From assembly GCA_002335605.1 (NCBI GenBank), contig BEDY01000001.1, forward strand, positions 3,162,001-3,226,000: 64,000 nt of DNA, written 5' to 3'. Every line of letters begins with the position of its first letter. Position 1 is the stretch's first letter. This stretch comes from Prillingera fragicola (lineage: Eukaryota > Basidiomycota > Tremellomycetes > Trichosporonales > Trichosporonaceae). Below are positions 10,761 to 22,160 of this stretch, piece after piece. The notes under the pieces are model-generated. The model was not told where the DNA came from, made no database searches, and saw only the letters and a list, made by a program, of their open reading frames with translations. The position numbers and the translations under genes were made by a program.

Positions 10761-12624
10761 ATGAGCGCAGCATACACTGCCCTCCCGACGAGTCCGTCGA
10801 GCCCGACGCGCGAGCTGCGGTCGCTCTCGATTGAGGATGGGAATGCGCTGGGGTTGTCGAGCGACGACGAGGCGCCGAAAGATGACGAGGGCGAGGTTGA
10901 CGAGGCGGCCGTCGTCGTTCCGGGCGAGGATACGTGAGTGTTGGCTTTGACGGCCGTGCCGAGTTGGAGGGAACGCACACGACGCGCCGGTGCTGATGGG
11001 CAGAATAACGTCCTTTGTCTACACGCTCGTCTTTATCGCGTCCATCTCCGGCCTGCTGTTCGGCTACGACACGGGTGTGATTTCCGGCACGCTGGTCGCG
11101 ATCGGCACCGACCTGGGGAGTAGACTCACAAACGGCCAGAAACAGTCCATCACCGCCGCGACGACTTTGGGGGCGCTCATCGGAGGTGCTGGCGCCGGTG
11201 TCCTGAGCGATACGCGGGGGAGGAAGGGTGTGCTGGCCCTGGCCAACGTCGTGTTTGTGCTGGGATCGTTGCTCCAGGCCGCTGCGCATCGTGTCGGGGT
11301 CATGGTCGCCGGGCGGTTGATCGTGGGACTCGGCGTGGGGCTGGCGAGCTGCGTTGCGCCACTGTATATTGGCGAGCTGGCGCCGACGCGTCTGCGTGGG
11401 CGGCTGGTGACTGCGAATGCTGTTGCCGTGACCCTTGGCCAGGTCGTTGCTTATGGTGAGTGACTGTACGGCGTGGGGCTGACGACAGGCATTGGCGCAC
11501 TCTTCGCGAAGAGCAGTGGCGGGTGGCGATGGATGGTCGGACTTGGCGCCGTCCCGGCGTTCGTCCAGCTGGCATGCCTTGGCTTTCTTCCAGAGTCACG
11601 TATGTCTGCCGTCTCTACTATCACTGACAGGCAGCGCGGATCTTGCTCCTCCGCGGCGATACACCGGCGGTCACATCAGTTCTGGAGAAGATCTACCCCC
11701 TGGCTACCACAGGAGACGTCTCGCGCAAAGTCGCCATCATGGGTGCGGCAGTTAGGCAGAGCGAAGCCGCGGCACAGGAACCCTGGCGTGTGAGGCTTGC
11801 GAGTCTTCTCAGAGTTGGCACGCATCGGCGAGCGCTGAGTGAGTCCTTCTTCCAGCATCGCTAACGCCCAGTCATCGGTTGCGGCTTGCAAGCTCTGCAA
11901 CAGCTGTGTGGGTTTAACACCCTGATGTACTATTCGGCCTCAATATTTGAAGCGCTTGGTTTCAAGAATGCGACAGCGACGGGCATGTTGGTGGCGATCG
12001 TCAACTGGGCGTTTACGGTGGTGGCGTTGAAAGTGGTCGACCCGTTTGGCCGCCGGAGGACGCTCCTCTACACGGTGCCGATCATGGTGGTGGCCCTGTT
12101 CTGCGCCGCACTATTCTTCTACTGTGAGTCTGGTTCGTATGTGCGCTAACCCAACAGACCTGACGATTCCCACCGGAGGCGTCCTGATCCCCGGAACAGA
12201 GTATTCCCGCCCCCTGGCCATCTGTGTCCTCACGTCGATGCTCCTCTTTGTTGCAGCCTACGCTACCGGACTCGGCAACATTCCTTGGCAACAGGGCGAG
12301 CTCTTCCGCCTCGAGGTACGCGGTATCGGCTCTTCCATCGCGACGGCAACAAACTGGTCGTCCAACCTGCTAGTCGCGGCGACCTTTCTGAGTCTCATGG
12401 ATGCAGCATCCCCAGCCGGCGCATTCAGTATCTACGCGTTGGTGTGTATGGCCGGATGGGTGTTTGTCTGGGCACTGTATCCCGAGACATCGGGGTTGAG
12501 TCTTGAAGAGGTGTATGAGGTGTTTGAAGACGACTTTGGGGTCAGCAAGAGTGAGGCTATGCGGGCAGCCAAGGCTGAGAGGAGGGTCGAGGCTGAGTGG
12601 AGGATTGTTGGAGGGGAGGAGTAG
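10761..12624 (+). CDS. MFS sugar transporter, myo-inositol (ITR) type
   Basis: Six exons, 10761-10933, 11004-11455, 11489-11599, 11635-11838, 11872-12123 and 12158-12624, encode 552 aa. It has a ~60-residue acidic cytosolic N-terminus followed by 12 predicted membrane helices. Sugar-porter signatures are visible: GLLFGYDTGVISG in helix 1, DTRGRKG in the loop after helix 2, GRLIVGLGVGLASCVAPLYI, PESPRILLLRG, ALQQLCGFNTLMYYSASIF in helix 7 and PETSGLSLEEV at the end of helix 12. The block GLGNIPWQQGELF in helix 10 is typical of fungal inositol transporters rather than hexose carriers. Proton symport at the plasma membrane is expected from the family. Introns are mostly 33-35 nt. Substrate call is moderate, family call is secure. 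Confidence 0.9.
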
Positions 12625-12862
12625 GGATCATGTGGCAGATTTTGGGTGCATGGTGTTGCTGTATCACGTAGTATATTGCAGCAATTTGAGTATCAGCTGC
12701 GGATTAGAGCACAGAAGCAAGTGCCGCTACAGAGAAAGGCAACGGTGACTGACAACGCCACAGTGGTCGAGTCGCCACCCAACACTCAGGCACACTGTCA
12801 ATTCCAACCTTTTTCAGTCTGCCCTCCACCTCTTGCATCCACCCACACTTCCACGACCAACA

Positions 12863-14502
12863 ATGTCATGCGGCAACGACCCGGCAACGGCCAAAGAGGG
12901 CGAGGAGATCATGCCTCGTATGTACATACTACAAAGGAAGAGCTAACGGCCAGGCAAGCGACCAGTCCTCGACCCAGCATTCTGCGGACGCTGCCGTGAA
13001 GCCAAGAGTCTCTACATCGTACGCAATGTGACTTTCTGCCGGTACGTCGTCGGCGCAGCCTCAGGCTCAAACTCACACCCCAGCCCATGCTTTGAGACCG
13101 CCATCCGCTCCCGCATCGTTCGCATCCTGCATCCACCCCTCATGCCAAAGGCACAACCAAAGGCGATAGGCCGGCCCAGGACGCAGCCGGGGCATCTCCT
13201 CCTCGCGCTCAGCGGCGGCGCGGGCAGTACCGCCATGCTCGATTTCTTGGGACGGAACGACTACATTGGTCGTGAGGGCGAGGTGCGCGATATCCGCAAA
13301 GGCGAGAAGACTGCGGTTTGGAACGCTGCTTGGGGCGTCTATGTGGACTTTGGCGGTGTGGTTCCTGGAGATGGGGGGGTGGTGGAGAGGTTGAGAGCTA
13401 TGGCCGAGGAGAGAGGCGTGCAGTTCTTGCATCTTAGGGCAGAGGAGGCGTTTGATCCTATGCTTGCGGCGCGATTACGCGCGCTCGGTGGGGGCGAGGG
13501 AGGGGAGGAGGAGGGTGGGTTGGCGTTGAATCTCGCTGGAAAGGGTGAGTCTGTAATGTGGGGTTGTGCTGATGACAGATTTGCCGCTGTTCTGTGCGTC
13601 AAAGCCCGGTACGCCGCTCGAGAATCTGAAAGCCCTGCTCGCTGCGCTGCCTGCACCCTCGCGACCGGCGCTGCTCGCCAACATTCTCCACGCGCTGCTT
13701 ACCCTGGTCGCCCACAACCTGCCCAATATTGCTCACCTGCTCGTTGGCGAAACGTCGACGCGCGAGGCTCAGCGCTTGATCAGCGGCACGGCGTCCGGCC
13801 GCGGCTGGGCTTTGCCCCACGAGCTCGCACCAGCTCGTGTCGTCCCTCCTACACCGGGAGCTGCGGGGGAGGTTGTGCGCATCAAGCCTATGAAGGACCT
13901 GTCGCTCAAGGAGGCTGCGTTCTGGTGTCATGGTCATGGGCTGGTGACGACAAACCAGAGGAATTGGGACAGCGCAGCTGGTGCGCGCGGTTCACGAGGC
14001 AAGGACGTTGCTAGCCTCGAGGCATTGACGGAGCGTGAGTCAACTTGCTAGCCTGGAGCTGACAGCAGGCTTCATCGCTGGTCTGAGCGTCACCCACCCC
14101 GCAACGGTCTCGACGATTAACAAGACGGCCAACAAGCTGCAATTCATGGGCGACGCCTATGCGCCGTTGTGCCCCGTGTGCCAAGCGTGCGTCCCGGCTC
14201 TGAAGCATCACTGACAACCCAGACCTGTCGACCCCTCCGCCATTGAATGGAAGGCCCGCTCTGGTCTCACATCGCTACCTGGCCGCGGCAACCCCCACCC
14301 TGTGTCGACGACCTCCACCAGCCTCGCGCCACTGCTCTGTTATGCGTGCCTGACGACGTTTACACCCTTGACGGCGGCGCAGCGTGATCAGCCTGCGGCA
14401 GAGCCTGTGCCATTGCCGCTGTACGTTTCTGGGCGTGTTGCGCAGCGCATGCAGATGAGCGAGGAGGAGATGCGGGCACAGGTAGCAGACTTTTTGTTGT
14501 AG
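12863..14502 (+). CDS. cytoplasmic tRNA 2-thiolation protein 2 (CTU2/NCS2)
   Basis: Exons 12863-12917, 12954-13041, 13084-13544, 13579-14034, 14069-14186 and 14223-14502 give 485 aa. CTU2 partners CTU1/NCS6 to thiolate wobble U34 of tRNA Lys, Glu and Gln, using sulfur relayed by URM1. The N-terminus has paired Cys motifs (CGRCREAKSLYIVRN, then FCRPCFE). Next comes the ATP-PPase-like LLLALSGGAGSTAMLDFL, whose degenerate SGGAGS loop is typical of the non-catalytic subunit. The C-terminus has a second set of metal-type cysteines, CPVCQAPVD and LLCYACLTTF. All five introns are 34-42 nt. Length and motif order match the family. Confidence 0.9.
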
Positions 14503-14610
14503 ACCCATGAAGATGCCACGTGGCACGCGTCTTGTAATGGCTGAAACACGTCTCATCCCGTCAACAATTCCGCAGCTTCTTTGTCGTTTGCCCATTCCAC
14601 GTAACCCACA

Positions 14611-15771
14611 ATGGACACGATCAACGACGTCTGGGTAGCCATACAGCCCTACAAGGGCCTCTTTGGGATGGCCGCCGTCTTCTTCGGCCCCAGCCTCGCC
14701 AGCCGGGCGTTCACAGCCATCCGTGGCGGTGGCCATCAAAAGGCCAAAAGACCTCCACTCTACCCGCGTCTGTCCAACGCTGCCTACCTCTTACTGGCAG
14801 CGAACGTGGCCTATGCGGTCTACGCCTTTGTCTACCCACCTTACGACGTATTTGAGGCCAACAACCTGCACCTCCGTGCGCAGACTGTTGGCGTCCGCCT
14901 CAAGATGCTCAACGACCACGGCCTGCCGTTTGTCGCCGTCGAGGAATCGCCCTATGAGCTGATGGAGCACCTGCTCAAGCGTCTCTCCAGCGTGAACGGG
15001 CGGTACGACTATGCGCGCTGGGGTCACCAGACGACCATGCGCTGCGCGTGGTGTGTCGATACGGCCGACTTTGCGCTTGCTGCCATCCCCAGCATTCTTG
15101 GGCCGTATGTCGCGCAGTTTATCTTTATCGGTGTGCTGGGCTGGGAATGGCTTGCTGGTCCCGGCGCGGCGCCGAGGGCAGACAAGCTCCGCACGACTGT
15201 GGCGGGCGCGCTCGGCCTGATCGTCGGCGCCGACTATGGGGCGAGGCTCTACTTTGACATGTCAGGTGGCCGCCAATACATTCCGGTGAGTCACCCCCAT
15301 TGCGCCCACGGTACTGACAGTCAGCTTGCGCACATTATCCACCAGGTGCGCACCGTCGCCCTCGCTGTCCTGGCAATCTACTATGCCGCCCTCCCCATCC
15401 GGTCCTCGCCGAGAGATGCCAACGTCAAGGAGACGATCAGCAACCTCACAGCAGCGCTGGACAACACGCGCCTCGCCAGCCTCGTCCGCGGGTCCGTCGA
15501 CCGGTCCCCGGCCCTCTCCCGCCTGTCCGCTGCTGGCACGCAGAAGCGCGTCAAGGCCGAGGAGGCCGTGCTCGGCGACGAGACGCTCAAGACCTGGGGG
15601 CGCGAGGTCGGCATGCTGGACTACAAGAACAGGCACATCCCTTTGCGCGTTCGGAATGCCCAGGGATGGATCAGGGCCAACTGGCAGCGCACCGTTGGGA
15701 GGCAGCGTGAAGAGTATGCGCGGCAGGAGGCCGAGCATGATGGAGAGTGTGACTGTGGTCACGAGCACTAG
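14611..15771 (+). CDS. uncharacterised multi-pass membrane protein
   Basis: Exons 14611-15285 and 15325-15771 give 373 aa; the intron is 39 nt. I do not recognise a named family. Hydrophobic segments are visible around residues 15-40, 53-72 and 150-220, and after the intron at LAHIIHQVRTVALAVLAIYY. The segment between the first helices and residue 145 is amphipathic and may be soluble. The C-terminal ~80 residues are charged and end in the Cys/His cluster ECDCGHEH, a possible metal site. The start ATG is the first in frame, 109 nt after the CTU2 stop. Conservation across fungi would be needed to infer a role. Confidence 0.75.
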   Translation: MDTINDVWVAIQPYKGLFGMAAVFFGPSLASRAFTAIRGGGHQKAKRPPLYPRLSNAAYLLLAANVAYAVYAFVYPPYDVFEANNLHLRAQTVGVRLKMLNDHGLPFVAVEESPYELMEHLLKRLSSVNGRYDYARWGHQTTMRCAWCVDTADFALAAIPSILGPYVAQFIFIGVLGWEWLAGPGAAPRADKLRTTVAGALGLIVGADYGARLYFDMSGGRQYIPVSHPHCAHGTDSQLAHIIHQVRTVALAVLAIYYAALPIRSSPRDANVKETISNLTAALDNTRLASLVRGSVDRSPALSRLSAAGTQKRVKAEEAVLGDETLKTWGREVGMLDYKNRHIPLRVRNAQGWIRANWQRTVGRQREEYARQEAEHDGECDCGHEH

Positions 15772-15903
15772 AATACAGTAGAGGCGTAGCTGTGCTGTCA
15801 CCCCATCCCACTTGCATTGTATTTTCTGTATAATGGCAATGCAGCTGCGTCTTTGTGCGCTTCTATCATCCATGCGTATGCTAGGTATGCGTAACGACCT
15901 CTT

Positions 15904-16946
15904 TTACATGTCAAAGTCGCTGTCGTCGTCGTCGCTCTCCTTCTTCTTGGACCCAGTCCCGATACCGCCTCCGGAGCGGATCCCGCCCGACTTTGCCTGG
16001 ACGGTACCCACGTCGCCCCCGTCGCTGTCCAGGTCCGAGTCGTCGTCCTCGTCCCTAGGCCGCAACTTTGCGCTCGGGCCCGAGAGCGCGCTGTAACGCA
16101 CGAGCAGCGCCTCGAGCTCGCGCACAGTAGTCTTCATCCCGTTCAGACCCGCTCCGGCGACGAGGTTGCCGCGCATGTCGCCCGCGCGGTAGATGAGGAG
16201 CGTGGGAATGTTCTTGTCAGGATAGTTGGGGATGCACTGCGTTGCGGGGATGGACAGGAACTTGGTCTCGGGGTGTGCGGCCGCGCACTGGTTCAGGAGG
16301 ACGCCGAGGTGCTGCGAGAGGGGTATTCTGTGTGCGTCAGCCCATGCAGCTGCTTGGCGGCTTACGAGTCCTTGAACAAAAAGACGACAACACCAGTACC
16401 CTTCAACTTGCGCGTTTGCACCAGCTGCGGTCCCGCGGCAGTCTCGGCGCCCTCCTCGGGCGCCTCTTCCTCCTCGACCTGGCCAAACGCATTCAACTTG
16501 GACCCCTCGGTGACCTCGCGCACAAAGTCCTCGCGGCCAAGGGGCTCCATAGATCCAAACCGGCCCTTTTTCTCCTCTTGCCGCATCTCGGCCAGGCGGC
16601 GCTGCTTGTAGTCTTCGAACATGCGCTCGTCGTCCGAGTCTAGGTTGTCGCCCTCGAGGAGCGTTGAGAGCTGGTTGGCGTCTGCGGTCGAGGCGATGGC
16701 GCGGAGGGCGTCGGCCTGCGTGATGTGGGGAATGTCTGGGGAGGGGGAGCGGGATGGGGGTTTGGGCCCCATGATGCCGTGCGCGCGGAGCGCGTCATTG
16801 CTGCAGTGTCAGCGGTGCAAGGAGGAGGGAGGGAAGGTGAGCAAGGTGGTCAGGTGGAGGTAGCTAAGTTGTTGAGGATGAGGGCATGGTTGCTGCTAAG
16901 GTTTATCTACTCACAACTCTGTGTCCTCGTTGGGATTGGGGTTCAT
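15904..16946 (-). CDS. phosducin-like protein, PLP2/PDCL3 type
   Basis: Model: complement(15904-16327, 16366-16800, 16915-16946), 296 aa. PLP2 proteins are thioredoxin-fold co-chaperones of the CCT/TRiC chaperonin in actin and tubulin folding. The N-terminal signature NEDTEFNDALRAHGIMGPK is created by joining a 32-nt first coding exon to exon 2, which strongly supports the 114-nt first intron. A helical region with YKQRRLAEMRQ and GREDFVREVTEGS follows, then the thioredoxin-like part containing GTGVVVFLFKDS and NYPDKNIPTLLIYRAGD. The tail is a run of Asp/Ser ending DDDDSDFDM, probably a CK2 target. The gene is divergent from the SET gene over 420 bp. Confidence 0.93.
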
Positions 16947-17366
16947 TTTGTGTCGTTGTTGATGTCGTTGCGGTAAGAGACAGTAGCAAGTCGTGTCCAA
17001 CTTTGTCGGTGCTGGTGATCGGCTTCTGCATCGTGGCTACCGCGCACAGACCTCGGCCTCGGTGACGACTTTGTTTGATTCCGGTGTGGGACCCCGCCCT
17101 CGTGTCGACTAGGTGGTGGCGTTGCTCTCGCGTCACATGATTTTGCAGTGGTGCATTCTAGCACCATCACCCGCTCTCTTTACGACCACCACCCTATGCG
17201 ACGTGTCTCTGCTCGGGAGCAGGGCAGCATTGACAACGGTCACTCGTCCCCGCACTTCGAGTCAACTGGCACTACAAAGGCTCGACTCGCTTCCCATGCA
17301 TCCCCGCCCCCAGCACACTCTGCTCCAACAGCCACTCACCCAGCAGCAGACTGCAACAACAGTACA
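16947..17366. other. divergent promoter region, PLP2 / SET gene
   Basis: This 420-bp interval separates two divergent start codons. Short open frames here lack motifs. The right part becomes C/A-rich, like other leaders in the window. No RNA gene is seen. Confidence 0.5.
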
Positions 17367-18946
17367 ATGGTAGATGCCCGCACACCGCAGTGTGACTCGG
17401 AAGAGTCGCATGCCGGCGACAAGTCGATTCAGCCTCTCCTCGACTGGCTCGCTACTTACAAGGGTTTCCACTCTCGTCTCGACCTGCTCTCTGCCAGCCG
17501 TGGGTACACTACTGCTGCGCCGCTGGTGCTGGACTGCCACTGACAATACAACCAGACGCCGGTCGAGGTCTCTTTGCCTACACGAAAGCTATCCAGCCAG
17601 GCGAGCCCATGCTGAATATCCCCGCGGCCGCGCTACTCAACCCTCTGACTCTGCAAAAGTCAGCCCTGAACACGATCCCATCCGAGCTGTTCCCCATTGC
17701 CACATCGAGCCGTTCGTCGCCTCCCCGCTCGCCCATCGGTGCACCCCGTCTCACGACCACGCAGCTGCTGTCGCTCCACCTTGCATTGCACAAAGACCCG
17801 AAGCAGCGCCACAAATCAGAGTGGGCAATCTTCATCGATACCCTTCCTTCCTTCAGGCCATGGCATCCACTCACATGGGTCGTGCCCAACTCTGACGTCG
17901 AGGAGCAGGACGACTGGTGGCCTCGCCTGGAGGAGTCGCAGAGTGAGAGTGTCCGCATCAAGATTGAGGCAGTACGCAAGCGCTATGTGGCAGACTTGGA
18001 GGTGTTGCGGACGGTTCTCCGTAACGTTGAGCCCTTCAAGTCGCAGGGCATTGGTGCCGATATCAGCGACGAGACACTGCTCTGGGCATGGCTCAACGTC
18101 AATACACGAACAGTCACTGTTCCCCTCGGGCTCGTCGAGCCTGCCAACGCTGCGTGGCACGTCAACAACCACTCTTTCGTTCCCCTGCTTGATATGATCA
18201 ACCACTCGTCTATCCCGTCAGTCATATGTCCCAAGCCCGAGCCGTTGCCGTCCACCAACGTCACCAAACGTTGGGGACGCGGCTCAATCAACAATGCCAG
18301 GCAGCATCTCGTGCCAGGCAAGGTCGACATTGTATTGTTTGCACCTCTTCGTGGTCTGTCCGAAGGCGAAGAAGTCACCTTTCTTTACGGAGCCCACTCG
18401 AACGCAATGCTTTTCGCAGAGTACGGTTTCACAGAAGTCGACGAAATGGGCGACGCCCTGAGTTGGCCCAACGGTGACATTGACGTGTCGCCCTGGGTCA
18501 AGAAGCTGTGGGAGGACGCACACCCCGACCTTGAGGTGGCACACGCCAAGCGCGAGGCGCTCCAGCTCGCCGGCCTGTGGAACCACAACAAGCTCACCGC
18601 CAACCTGGGTGACCCCCAGCCGTCCATCGGCCTCATGGCGACCTTGTGCGTCATGGTCGCGCCCCTGCCCGAAAACGGGCTGGCGCCGTCGACGCTGCAT
18701 GCGCGCAACTTTGCCCGCCCCACAAAGCTCGCGGCACGCAGGCATCTCGCACGGATCTGCGAGGCCGTCCTGCGCGATGCCAAGGACTGCAAGGAAGACG
18801 TCAAGGAGCTCGTCGCAGAGGCCAAGGGCGACAAGTCCAAGCTCGCTTCGGCGGGGGTGGTCCGAGCCCTGCTCAAAGAAGAAGAGGCGATCGCGAGGGG
18901 AGTGCTCGAGACTATTGAGAGTGGAGGGTCGATTCCGGGGTTTTAG
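17367..18946 (+). CDS. SET-domain protein lysine methyltransferase (SETD3/Rubisco-LSMT class)
   Basis: Exons 17367-17499 and 17556-18946 give 507 aa. The intron is 56 nt with donor GTGGGT. The split SET domain of the LSMT class is recognisable: HAGRGLFAYTKAIQPGE at the N-terminal part, a long helical insert, then PLLDMINHSSIPS (the NH motif that contacts AdoMet) and EVTFLYGAHSNAMLFAEYGF. The C-terminal all-helical half resembles the substrate-binding domain. Fungal members methylate ribosomal or translation-factor lysines; which substrate applies here cannot be read from the sequence. Confidence 0.88.
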
Positions 18947-19499
18947 AGCTGGGTGGTGGGGACAACAGCAGAAATAGAAATGTGGAAGATAGTGCGTAGC
19001 ACGCAGTGTAGCTGTAGAATCAAAGTTGTTGAATATGAATACGTGACCTCTCATAAAGCATCGGCTGGCAGCAACCCCGTCGAGCCGCAGGACACAGTCA
19101 CGGCGAGCCGCAGTGAACAGCTTCAGTGGAAATGATTTCGATCTGGCTCAACCGGATAAACCCCATTGCTATCAAAACGGCACGGTGGAGGTTATGCGCG
19201 TACCCAAGTCTCATGGCACCTGTACAGCGGCGAAGACCACAGCAATGCGCAACGAGTGCATATGACGCGTGCGCTGCCGTTGCACGATGCTGTTCACGAT
19301 GCACGGGTTGGGCGACGAGTGCCATAAATACATTACCGGGCAGCGGTTGTTCATTGTTCCGCACCGTCGCTCACTCGGATGACGTCAGGTCGTGGCGTTG
19401 TCGATGGGGGTGCCATGAGACATTCATGTCCTTTGGGAGAATAGCAGCAACGCATCTCTTCCTCCTCTACGTCTACTGCTAGTCAAAGTTCTACCAGTC
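18947..19499. other. upstream region of glutamate decarboxylase
   Basis: No gene is supported in this 553-bp stretch. It contains an A/T-rich CATAAATA element at 19323-19330 and a perfect CRE palindrome, annotated separately. The elements fit a stress-regulated promoter. Confidence 0.5.
19380..19387. promoter_or_regulatory. CRE-like ATF/CREB palindrome TGACGTCA
   Basis: The perfect 8-bp palindrome lies 113 bp before the GAD start codon. Fungal Atf1/CREB-type bZIP factors bind this sequence, and glutamate decarboxylase is commonly stress-induced. A chance match is possible in GC-rich DNA. Confidence 0.45.
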
Positions 19500-21527
19500 A
19501 TGGCGCTCGCTAAGGCTCAACACGTCAATGTCGACGAGCTCATCACGGGGTCCCGCGACCCCAGTTGGGTGGGCACACACAAGCACCTCGCTGAAGGGTA
19601 GGTCTGCTCTCCCGGGCTGCAATGCCCCCCCCAGCCTTTCGAGTTTCTTGCAGCTCTGCAAGGGCTGAATACTAACTCCGTAGTGACGAGGACCGCCTGG
19701 CCATGTACAACATTCCGTACTCGAGCCGCTACTCGACCCAGATGACCATCAACCCTCACCACCTCCCCAAGGTGAGCTTTGTCCTTGCGTGCTCTGCCTG
19801 ACGCTTCAGGACGGTGTAAACTCCAAGATTGCGTACCAGCTGCTGCACGACGAGCTGGCCCTTGACGGCGCCGAGTCCCTCAACCTCGCGACCTTTGTGC
19901 ACACCTGGGTGCCCGAGGAGTGCACCAAGCTCATGGTCGAGAACATTGGCAAAAACCTCGTCGACTCTGACGAGTACCCGTCCCTCACGGCCATTCACGA
20001 GCGGGCAGTGTCCATGATTTCCGGCCTGTGGAACGCCCCCAAGGACTCGACGCCCATGGGTACCGCTACGACCGGCTCGTCAGAGGCCATCATGCTCGGT
20101 GGCATGGCGCTCAAGCGCCGCTGGCAGGAGCGCATGAAGGCTGCCGGCAAGGACATTCATAACCCCGGCCCCAACATTGTCATGGGCGCAGAGGCCCAGG
20201 TTGCCCTCGAGAAGTTTGCAAGGTACTTTGAGGTCGAGAACCGGCTCGTCCCTGTTACTGCAGAGGTATGTGGCGGATGTGGCGGCGGGTACACCCACTG
20301 ATCGCGCAGAGCCACTACGTGATGGATCCGGACGCGATGGCAGCCCAGTGCGACGAAAATACGATTGGAATCTTTGTCATTCTTGGATCGACCTACACGG
20401 GCGTGTTTGAAAACGTCCAAGAGATGAGCAAGCGTCTGGACCAGCTTCAAAAGGAAAAGGGCATCGACATTCCAATTCACGTGGATGCCGCCTCTGGCGG
20501 CTTTGTCGCCCCTTTCGCCTACCCAGATTACGAGGTGAGTGCTGCTAAGGCTGTGCATAGCTAATAGTTTAGTGGGACTTCCGCATTCCCAGGGTGCATA
20601 GGTGAGTTTGGCGACGCAACGAGGTGTGGGGATTGTGTCTCTCACTTGAAGGGGCATTCTCACTCCATTATGCAACCTCCTGGACACGCGGAGTGCTGAT
20701 AAACACCAGCATCAATGCTTCAGGCCACAAGTACGGCATGAGCGTGAGTACGACAGCTTTGTGCCGGTGTCATTGGTCACTGACCATCAGGCTGTCGGCG
20801 TGGGATGGATCATCTGGCGCGGGCAGGAGTATCTCCCCAAGGACCTTATTTTCGAGCTCCACTACCTGGGTGAGACCGACTACTCGTTCAACCTCAACTT
20901 TTCCCGCCCCGGTCACCCCATCCTGGGCCAAATGTTCAACTGTAAGCTGTCTGCCTGGAGGAGAGCTGACCGCCACAGTCTTGAACCTGGGCTGGAACGG
21001 CTACCGCGCGATTATGAAGGCCAACCTGACCAAAGCACGCATCCTGTCCCGCGCTCTTGAAAAGTCGGGCTACTTTGAGCTCCTCACCTTTGTTCACATT
21101 CCAAAGGAGGACACCAAGGGCTTCTCGGACGAGGACCCAGAGTATTACCAGGAGGGTCTTCCCGTCATTTCCTTCCGCTTCACCGACGCCATCAAGGCCA
21201 AGTATCCCAATCTCAAGCAGATGTGGATGCAGGAGCAGCTCCGCGGTATCGGCTGGATAGTCCCCAAGTAAGCTACAAACGGCCATTCGAAACTGACGAA
21301 AAAGCTACCCCCTTCCGCCCTCGTGCGAGAAGACCGAGATCCTCCGCGTCGTCATCCGCGAGTCCATGTCCGGTATCCTGCTCCGCAAGCTCATTACCGA
21401 CATTATCCAAACGGCTGAAAACTTGTTCGAGGGAGCCGGTCCCAGTGTCGCCATGTCGCATGCTGGCGAGCAGGCCGACAAGAAGATGAAGAAGAAGAAG
21501 AAGCACGGGTACTCTGCCGTGTGCTAG
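19500..21527 (+). CDS. glutamate decarboxylase (GAD)
   Basis: Nine exons (19500-19597, 19684-19771, 19810-20265, 20310-20534, 20573-20601, 20710-20743, 20791-20941, 20979-21267, 21305-21527) encode 530 aa. This PLP enzyme converts glutamate to GABA. Visible hallmarks are YSSRYSTQMTINPHHLP, MGTATTGSSEAIMLGG, the PLP-ring-contacting HVDAASGGFVAPF, the Schiff-base lysine in SINASGHKYGMS and the block RPGHPILGQMFNFLNLG. Exons 5 and 6 are only 29 and 34 nt. The last intron (21268-21304) ends in AAG. The C-terminus is KKMKKKKKHGYSAVC; a basic tail is common in GADs, but the terminal cysteine is unusual. A CRE site lies upstream. Confidence 0.95.
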
Positions 21528-21743
21528 CCTGCTGGTTGGGCTTGCCCATGTTCCGTTCACGTGTATGCAGTTTTAAAGCTTGTGATTATCAGGGCGATCA
21601 TAGGGATACTTGCTGTGGACTAATATCGTCAGCCCATGGAGCATGGCGGGAGACAAAAGGGAGGCGAGGCGCAGAGAAGTGGCTGTCGTTTGTGAATTAG
21701 GGCGCGGGGTAGTGACCGAAGGCCTCCGATCAAAAATATCGAA

Positions 21744-21839
21744 GCCTGTATAGTTTATCGGTAAAACGTGGGTCTCATAAGATGAGCCTCGATCGAGAGG
21801 TGTAATCCCAAGTGCTCAGTTCGACTCTGAGTACGGGCA
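21744..21839 (+). tRNA. tRNA-Met (CAU) with 25-nt intron, copy 1
   Basis: Acceptor stem GCCTGTA/TACGGGC (one G-T pair) with discriminator A; D-stem GTTT/AAAC with a GG-containing loop; T-arm CTCAG-TTCGACT-CTGAG, giving a good B box. The anticodon loop is CTCATAA, so the anticodon is CAU. T54 argues for the elongator rather than the initiator form. An intron of 25 nt follows position 37 and its 5' part (ATGAG) can pair with the anticodon region CTCAT, as in eukaryotic pre-tRNAs. The anticodon stem TGGGT/TCCCA leaves a T-T mismatch at 31-39. A TTTTTT run follows from about 21845, a Pol III terminator. Confidence 0.7.
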
Positions 21840-21843
21840 CGAT

Positions 21844-21850
21844 TCTTTTT
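21844..21850 (+). terminator. Pol III T-run terminator, tRNA copy 1
   Basis: A run of six T residues begins a few bases after the discriminator base of the tRNA. Confidence 0.6.
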
Positions 21851-22066
21851 TGCGCCTTTTTTCCTTTACCTTTTTGACCACTTGTGAAAGGTATTTTTAC
21901 TGCAAGCGCCGATGATTGCCTCTTGTGTGTCTCGTGGACATGTTCCCAGCATCATACCCCATTATGCATGCTTCAGACGGGGCAGAACATCCTGGGAAGA
22001 CGAGTGCGACGGCAGTTGCAATTCGTGTCAAGGTATGAGCCAGGGCTCGGAAACAAAAATATCGAA

Positions 22067-22160
22067 GCCTGTATAGTTTATCGGTAAAACGTGGGTCTCA
22101 TACGATGAGCGTCGATAGACGTGTAATCCCAAGTGCTCAGTTCGACTCTGAGTACGGGCA
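22067..22160 (+). tRNA. tRNA-Met (CAU) with 23-nt intron, copy 2
   Basis: All mature-tRNA positions are identical to the copy 323 bp upstream, including the 31-39 T-T mismatch and the T-arm. The intron is 23 nt and differs in the small hairpin: CGTC-GATA-GACG here versus CCTC-GATCGA-GAGG in copy 1. The 13 bases CAAAAATATCGAA just before the gene are also identical in both copies, so the duplication included the 5' flank. A T5 terminator follows at about 22166. The anticodon CAU with T54 suggests elongator methionine. Confidence 0.7.
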
